DNA of 64,000 nt from Cladopsammia gracilis (taxonomy: Eukaryota > Cnidaria > Anthozoa > Scleractinia > Dendrophylliidae). Under the pieces are notes generated by a model that searched no databases, was not told the origin of the DNA, and saw nothing but the letters and a program-made list of their open reading frames with translations. Both the position numbers and the translations under genes were made by a program. The stretch covers positions 186,001 to 250,000 of the forward strand of contig JAJGOT010000030.1 of assembly GCA_022457155.1 (NCBI GenBank), in the 5' to 3' direction. Shown here piece after piece: positions 1 to 9,000 of this stretch; position 1 is the first letter of the stretch; each line of letters begins with the position of its first letter.

Positions 1-52
1 ATTTGGTTCCGGTGATAACAGCGTTACTGGAATTTCCGCTGCCTTATGACCA
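1..52 (+). CDS. MROH1: MROH1-like exon A (5' end outside window)
   Basis: Reads LVPVITALLEFPLPYDQ from base 3 and ends before gtaagt at 53. The last two bases start a CAA codon completed by the first base of the next exon. The true start of this exon is not visible. Confidence 0.8.
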
Positions 53-3000
53 GTAAGTACGAAGTGCTCTCACGTAATTTAATTATTCCGCTGATCGCAA
101 CAACTTTTTTTTTGTGTGGGGTGAGGAAATAATGTAATCTTTGTTTTCGCGCGTCCATTCTAAAATGGTGGAAAATATGTGGCATTCATTTCCGGCGTTC
201 ACTCTAAAATGGCTGGAAATATGTGGCATTCGCTTCCGGGCGGTCCCAGCGTTCGTTCTAAACAGGCGGGAAATAATGTAACCTTTGTTTCTGCGCGTCC
301 ATTCTAAAAAAGGCGGGAAATATGTGGCATTTTTTTCATTTGCGTTCACTCTAAATTGGAGGGAAATGTATGTGGCATTCGTCTACGTGCATCCATTCTA
401 AGAAGGCGGGGAATATGCTACATTCGTCTGAGTGCGTCCTTTTTACAAGTAAATGGGAAATGTGCGACTTTCTTCTCTAGGCGTTCGCTCTAAAAGTTAA
501 GAAATAAAACCCACTCTTTCTTAGTTATGTTTTTTTGTTACTTAATTTCATCTTGTTTACAGACACGTGCTGGATATCTGGAGAACAATGGCAGGCGAGA
601 CTAATTTGTCACTGAGTATCTTTGACTATGTGCTGGATTTATCACTGCGTACTCTGCCATACCAGGAAAAACCCAAACCCAAACATAAGAAGGAAACCAT
701 ACGAGTGGCATCGATACAACCTGTGGCGGTAAGCTTTCAGTTCACTATCTTCATACTATGAACTAACCAACTGTGAACTGTAATATGTGTTCCACTGTAG
801 TTTATCCCAAAACCTGCCGCGACAATAGCCTGCGAGCGAGTGCTCGGGCTCGGGTTTCGGGTTCAGGGTTTCGGGTTTGGGGAGGGGAACTCTCGTTACT
901 TTCCCTTCCCCACTCCCTCCCCCCCCCCCCCCCCCCCCTCTCTTTTTTTGCGATTTATAAGTCGCAAAGAATTGACTTACGCAAAACAAAACAAAAAAAT
1001 CATTGATCCGCAAACTTAAATAACTTGACCTTGAATGACCTCCTCTGACAGATCACATGCGGCTTGACAGAGATGTTCCGCTCAGAAGAGACAGGAGGCC
1101 TTGTTCAGGAGCATTTTCCTCGTCTTTTCGCCATGACCCTGTTACGGTTAGGCACTTCAGTGGGCCTCCTACCTCCCGACCCACCACAGTCCTCAGGCAA
1201 AGACAAACATAAGGGACCAAAGGTTGAGCCCCTTGGGTAAGTGATCCCTGAGCCTCTGGAGTAAATAAGCGGTAAGAGCTAAAACTTTGGGTAAGATAAA
1301 GCTGAGCTCATCAGTTGTTTATTACGCCGGTGCTTATTAATTTTTTCAGTTACCAAGGCATTATTAAAGCGACAAGGAGTGTAGCCTGTTCCAAAGCGGT
1401 TGCAAACGCGTAAATAAAATGGGCGTTTTATTTCGCGTTCGCTTTCAGCATGCGTACCTAGCGGGATTGTCCGCGTAAGAGTATTTTGGCGTTAGAGCCA
1501 CGAAAACAATGGGGAGGAAATTAGTTGAAGGATCTTTCCTGGCGGCGAAGCCGCTGCGCTACCAAAACTTTGTACTTGTGCATAGGTTAGTTCGCCGCAT
1601 TCGTGTTCTTAATCATCCCAACTCTTTGAGAGCCTTAATTAGGCTAAAAGGGTATCGTTATCGTTACTACCCCGGGATGGATTGCTAGTCCATGCATCAC
1701 AGGTTGTCCCTCGACATTTGTTCGGTTCCCCCAGATGGGATGTTAGACCGCAGGTTACCCGCAGCAGCATTTTGTTAGCTTTTTCTACAGTTCGTTCCCT
1801 GCCGGTTCGCTGGTACTCATTTATGCACTTAGTGGACAAAGGCAAAGAGTGAAGAGACACTTGTGTAAATGGAATTTGTTGTCGCTTAACCAATGACGTA
1901 AAAAATGATTTGAAATATTATTTATTTATTTATTTATTTTGCATTTTACAGCACGGCGTTGGAATGTATCAAAGAGCTCATTGTAAGATGTAAGTACGAC
2001 ACTCTGATGCAGTTGATTGAGAAGGAAAATGGCTGGGCGCTGTTTGAAGATGACAAAACATTTCCTGACGGTGTTGTTGTTATTGCAAGGTATGTATTTT
2101 ATCATGCACTCCTTTAGTTTCCTGCGCTGACGTTGCGCCATCCTCTTTTTTCTCCGTCAGTTTCTTAATGTGTTATTGTAATATGGCCAATAAAAATTAA
2201 AAAAAAAAAAAAGTTCTTGGGGAGGAGTGCATGACGAGCCCTGAACTAAGAACGTTTAAGAAGAAGTCTGGCGCTCCTTGTGGAGTAGATAATATCCATA
2301 TTAACAATCAAACAGGGCTCATAACTGATGCTTGTTAATGTGCTTCGTGTTTCAGGGCTCTCTGTAAGGCTGCTCCACAGCAGGTCCCTAAAGTGGTGGA
2401 GCAACTGAACCCCTCGCTGTCAAGTGTCTACGATGCTCAGAGAATCGTGGTGGCTGCGTTCTTTGCAGAGGTGTGTACGAAAAGTGGAATTTTCCACGCT
2501 ATTGCTTGGTAGATGATGATTAAAAAAAGATTAATGAAATGGGTACATATTTATAAAGGAACAACACTAGGGCAGATTAAAGGCCCACAGTCAGCCACAA
2601 TGCACCGCGGCCGTTTGTTTTTGTTTTGATAAGCTTCTATTGTTAAAGTCGCTATCTGATTGGTTAATTGTTTAATTTTCAACTGCGCGAAATTCAACCA
2701 GGCGCGCGATGCATTGTGGCTGACTGTGGGCCTTTAAATAACTAATACGTAATGTTCAGAGCCGTGAAGCAGATAAAGAAGTTGCGGATGAAGTAGAGAA
2801 AAACGATGTAAGCTCTCCTTTAATTATTGTCAATCGACAGGTCATTCTATGATGCCAGAGACCTGGTACTAGATATTACTGTCGCATCTACACTTTCTCT
2901 CCCGTAGTCATACGTGCGTCATGTAAGGTAGCTCGAGTCTATGGTTAAAATCCTAAAGTGTGACCATTCAAGTGGAAGCTACTGAAAAGCACAGTCGATG

Positions 3001-6000
3001 CTTCCGTAAGCGCGCATGCTCGGGAAAAAGAAAATAAAATTGGTAACGATTCTCGTAAGCAGAGAGTTCAAGGCGGCCGTCAGTAGAGCTGTTCGCATAC
3101 TTTCTTATGGTACCGAGAATTAACTTGTCTTTGTTATTTTGCTAGTTGATTGACCAGAAGTGTGGTGGTAAAGTGTCGGTCGTAGAAATACTGATGAACA
3201 GTTTACTAAGTCGGCTGGTGGACTCGTCACATGTCGTGCGTAAATTCGGCATCAGGGGACTGGGGAACATTTCTAGCGTGGAAGATTCTCAGGTAACATA
3301 TACAAATGTATACAAATTTATAAGCATGGCTAGACTCAATTTCTGCTGCTCATTGCATTGGAATAGCATGGGCTCGTTTTTCGAGCTAAATCACTGATTT
3401 CCGTTTCTGTTTCTGTAAATGTGTGTGCTTTGAGAGAGTTCATTGTAACTCCATGTTATTTGCCTCATCTGTCCTATCTGAGGTATTTAGGGAGGGAGTT
3501 AATAGCAATACTCACAGTCACTTCAAACTTTTCCTTACCAGTATCTCGGTAAAAGCTTGTACTAAGCAGTTCCTTAGTATTCGTGGTTCAGAATACTTGT
3601 GCGAGTCTAGTTTCAGATTTCTTCCTCTGAATCAAAAGTTTTCAAAAATTTCTTTAACTGATTTCATTTTCCAGCTGGAAAAATATTCAACCACGATTTT
3701 ATCAGCGATGATGGCGGGCATGGATGACAAAGATGACATGGAAGATGAAATAACACTCGAGTCCATGTCAGGTTTGGCTAAAATCCTGGCTAAACTGGAT
3801 GAGAATAACGTGCGACAGATACTCATCAACATCTGCCTCAGAATCAGGCCCTGCTTTGAGAAGGTCAGTGGAGACAGAACTTGTTGCGTCAACAACGCGC
3901 TTGAAAATCGCACGTTTAACTACTCTTTGCCCTCCCCCTCCCCCCGCCCCCTTCCCGAGCGTGGCAGGGGGATACTCTGTATATTTTTGGGTGGTAGTGT
4001 GCCGCTAGGACTCTGAAACCCTTACCCTATACCAGACCACGCTCAGTTGCATTTTGCAACTATATTCTAGACTATATACGAAAAATCCATAGCCTATCCC
4101 ACACGCTATTTTTCAGAAACTCTATATCTTGATACCACCGATCAGTTTTCCGGTAAATAACCCCCTACTCGAGACCAAAACTCTCTGATTTCTATACCCT
4201 ATCCCAGACTAAACTGCTTGAAAACCATCCCCCTAAAGGATTGGATGCACCACTGCCTTTATATGCAAACGCTGGACCGACTTGTCTTGATTTGAATGGT
4301 GACTGTACCTTGATAAAATAGTCACAATAGTTACTTTAGCAAACTCCAGATATAAGAAGAGCAGATATCAATAAGTGTAACATTTCTACAAAAGTTGTCT
4401 TAAGCGTGAATGGAAATCTTAGATCTTCTACAGGCCTTTTGTTCGTTAAAACAAAAACGTGTTTACCTTTTCTCTTATTCAGGACAAGGATGCAGTGCGA
4501 GCCGCCGCCTTTACCTTATTTGGCAAGCTGTCTCGTTTCGGTGATGGTCCATCTAAAGCGCCATTCCTGGAGCAAGTTCACACAAACCTTATTAGTGTCC
4601 TGTTACACTTGAATGAAGAGGGTGATGTCATAAAGGTACAACACGTTATCTTTGAAAAATAAGTGTTGGCCGTATACAGTGAAGCGACCACCTTAAACGC
4701 TAGAGCCGGACTAGCTGTTGCTTCCTTTCGGAGAGCTCGAGAGGCAGAAAAAAAATGGGGTAGCCGCTTATCAGACCTCCCAAATGTGGTCTGAGTAGGC
4801 ATAAAAAGAAAAGCAAGGAAGAAATTCGGTATCATGATCAGTGATTTTGTTAACAGAGGTGTTTAGTTTATACGAGAGAAATGCTGCTAATCTTCCGCTT
4901 CTGCTTGCATTGCTAGTGAAAGCCAGGCGTTAGAAGTTTAACGTTGTTACTATTTATTACTTTTTTTTGTTACTATTAACGTTTATTGCAATTAGCACAT
5001 CTACGTGATATTTGCGCAAGGTAATTTGTTTTAGTTTAGTCGTTAATTTCCAAATATTTCCATTCCTAGGCTTGTAAAGGCTGTTTACGGTCAATAGCTC
5101 CGCTTATGGGTTCAGACGCCATTAACAAGATGTTCCAGAAACATTTATTAGAAGAAGGACATCTTCATTATGGCGAGTTCATGAATGACCTCTCCAGGCT
5201 GATCGTGAGTTCGGCTGTTTTATTGCCTTTACCGAATAATTTCATTGGATTACCTTAGTGTTGATTTTGAGCAAACAAGAAGATCTTTAGATCGTAGCAC
5301 ACGTATTATATCAAACACGAGGAAGAGTGTTTAATCAGGATTTCCAAACACCGAGAAGTGGGTTGAAAAACAAGGGGAGGGGGAGGGGAGTAATATATCA
5401 AACACGAGGAAGAGTGTTTAATCAGGATTTCCAAACACCGAAAAGTGGGTTGATAAAACGAGGCGCAGCCGAGTTTTTTTTAATCGACTTCGAGGAATCA
5501 CGCTTTTGCTTCTCGAACTTATCATTGAATACAGAGAAAACCAAGGAATTAAATCGCCAAAATCTGTGCTAATGATTTGCTTTGTCCAACTTAGATCTTT
5601 TATTTCCATGCACACTGCTATTAAAATATACAAAGGTCTTATCGAACCACATTTTGATTACTGCAGTGTTGTTTGGGATGGCTTGTCTCGACAGCAGAGT
5701 GAGAAACTTCAAAAACTACAAAATCGTGCTGCCAGAGTAGTTACTAAATCAAGTTATGATACGAACTCTAGCTATCTTCTCACCTCGCTTGGCTGGGATA
5801 ACTTGTCAGTTAGAAGGGCGAAGCAAAAGGCAAATTTAATGTATAAATGCGTTAGTAAGCTCGCCCCAGTTTATCTTTGTAACATGTTTACCCCGAGAGC
5901 TTTGTCCTTTGATCTTCGCGACGCAAGACAAAAATTGTATTTACCAAAACCAAGAACTGACTACCTGAAGCGTAGCTTCAGTTACAGCGGAGCTTCTCTT

Positions 6001-9000
6001 TGGAACGATCTTCCAGAGGAACTTCGCACTGTAGAATCTCTAAACACCTTCAAGACAGGCATTAATAAATGGTTCTCTCGGACTCCCACACGGCAAATAT
6101 GTAAACCAGTGAATGGAAAATTTATACATGTTATGTATTTTTTTTCTATTATTGTATACTGATATTTTTACCGTGTTTTAAATAAAGTTTTCATTCATTC
6201 ATTCATTCATTCATTCATTCATTCATTCATTCATTCATTCATTCATTCATTCATTCATTCATTCATTCATTCACTCATTCATTCGTTCGTTCGTTCGTTC
6301 ATTCATTCATTCATTCATTCATTCATTCATTCATTCATTCATTCATTCATTCATTGTTAATAAGTTTACCCTTCATTGCTTGCAAACGTCTTATGATCAG
6401 TTTCCTCTGCTTATTTTTATGTGTTATTTTCCGTTAGATTGTTGATTTCGCCGATAAAATTAGTTTTTATGTTATGGGCTGCGTGTCGTTTTACAAGAGC
6501 TCTCGAGATGACATCAAAGCAAACGCAGCGCTGTTTACTGGTAAGTCCCCATTAGTGCGATTTTCAATTGAGTGTTCAAAGTAATTTCGCGATTGCTTTG
6601 GTTTTGCATTGCTATGCTTTGTGATTGGCTAAAATTCTCGCGCCATTTTCTCAACCAATCAAAAGTAAAACCAAAACCAATCGTGACTTGCCTGCACGCG
6701 TTTTCCCGCGCTTGGCACCAGTTACATGTATTTTCTTCGAGTTCTGATTGGTTCATTGGATCGTGTGCATCTGTTGTGATTGGCCCGAGTGAAATACTTT
6801 GGTTTTGGTTTTACGACACACCATTGAAAACCGCTCAAGTAAAGAACCAACTAAGGCGAATCTTTGTTTTCAATTTTTGTGGGTGTTTCTTGGTGTTGCG
6901 GAAGCCATTGTTGGTTAGCGTTTGTGTTGTGGTGTGGGTATTTTTTCAGTGTCTTTAGAATCTTTTGTTTTACGCCATCCGCAACATCAAGAAACTACCA
7001 TTTTTGTCTCATTATCATATGCTCCTCATTCTCTTATTAAGCCATAAAAGCTCAACTCTGAATATTGGGCATAGCACTATCAGTTTTCTCTGGAAATTTG
7101 AGCGCGATATACTAGATAAACTTCGTGCAGTGCTGTTTTAAAAACTCAAGATTGTATGGCTCATTGGCGCTTTTGTCACCCAACAATTTTGCAGTTTTTG
7201 ATAGCTGATATTTCTAAAGTACATGAAAAAGGCTAAAATGTTTGAACTCAATTCGTATTTAGTACGATGGCTTCTTTTCGTAAATTCATATGCAAATTAA
7301 ACAAAATGTAAACAATGATGTCAACAAATAATCGCCTATACCAGTACTTTTGAAAAAATGTATTTTTCATTGTATGGCAAGATGTATAGTTTCAAAGCCC
7401 TTTTTGTAATCATTTTTTTCCTTTGTGACTTTCAGGTTTTATTCTCGGCAACTTGCCAAAGGAAAGAAGAGATGAAATTTCCAAAGATCACGTTTGTGGA
7501 GGTAAGCTTGTTCCCCTTCCCTTTTGGTGACGGTTTATTTATAGGGCGAAATATTCTATTTATAGGGCGAAATTTCGAGGACGCGCGCGCGCGAGGGGAG
7601 AAAGGGACAGTGCGCGTGTCCTTGAAATTTCGCCCTATACTATAAACCGGCGCATGCTATACAGGCTAGAAGACGTTCATTGTTTTTTCGATATTGCACG
7701 GTAACAGGAAAGTTATTACCGTCTCCTGAGTGCCACAAAATAGGTGTAAAATTGTCTCCTTGTCTTCTTCCATGGAAACGAAAAGTTTATTCGCTTCCTT
7801 TTAGCTGTCAATTGGAAAGCTGTTTATTTCTAATCAGATACGTTATTGCCAGGTGGTATATAGGTTCCTTGTTTCTTTGGGGAATTCAAAGTGTATGCTA
7901 AATTTATGGTAGTTTTGCTCATTTAGTTTATAGCTCCGTGGTTAGTCGGAGCTTGATTATGGCAGAAAGTAATGTCCCAAAAAGCGGTGAAGAGGAAGGT
8001 AAACTGCTAAAGGAAGGTGTTCCCAAATCAACCGTTTACAAGAATAGATGGTCTGCGAAAGTTTTCCGAGAATGGCAAATGAGTCGTGTAGTGCAAGTTC
8101 CTGTAATAGATTCTGTGGTGTGTATAAAGATTGGACTAACTTGCATAAAGTTGATACCGTTACAACAGATATCACAAGCATGGATGCCGATACCCTGAAT
8201 TATTGGCTCAGTAAATTTAGGCTGGAAGTAGCAAACAGCGAGGAGAAGAGATATCCAGCCAGAACAACTTATGATTTAATCTGTGGTTTGCGAAGGCATT
8301 TGATAGATGTTGTTGGTTCCGAAGCGCTAAATCTTTATTGAACGTGTAGTTTTTCTTATTTGCATTTCATGGCATGCATGAATCTAGATATCCAATAAAA
8401 ACGCATATCCAGATCACTAGCGATTTGGATGTGGGTTTTCATTGGGTATCTCGATTCATGCATGTGACGAAATACTTTCCCCTCATTGGCTGATAACTGC
8501 ATGAATAATTAATGAGTTTGGGAAGAATCTAGTAGTTACTGTGGTAAACAATGTGAGAGCCGCGTGGCACTCGTGTGAAGTGAAATGAAATGTAAATGTA
8601 ATTTTTATGATTATTAGGAAGTGTTAAGTAACGCTCCACATAAGAAGTACAGTAAATTTCATTGTTCTGCGGCATTGGCTATTTCTCACACAGAATGTCT
8701 TTGATTTCAAGAACAGGGGAGGAGCTAATGGTTTATAATTATATTTCAGTATAAAAATAAAGAAAATGCATTTGCGTCAGATAAATTTTAGGAAATGTTC
8801 GTGCTTAACCAATAAAAATAGCAGAAGACAATAGCTAATAATTTTGCTTCTTTGATGAAGTTCCTCAAATACAATTTCTTCAAAAATTTGCATGTTTTGC
8901 GATTGGGTCTTAAATTACATAAAACCTTTAAAAAATCAAACAAAATGCACCTTGAAACCTAACTTTTTAGCGGTCTTTGAGTCTAGGCCAATGAGATCAC

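Noticed and set aside
845..895. Telomere-like GGGTTT/CGGGTT series
   Set aside because: Irregular, short and inside an intron; not TTAGGG.
3423..4016. 197-codon ORF over MROH1-like exon H
   Set aside because: Only 3675-3863 is exon by splice sites and family match; the rest is intron read-through.
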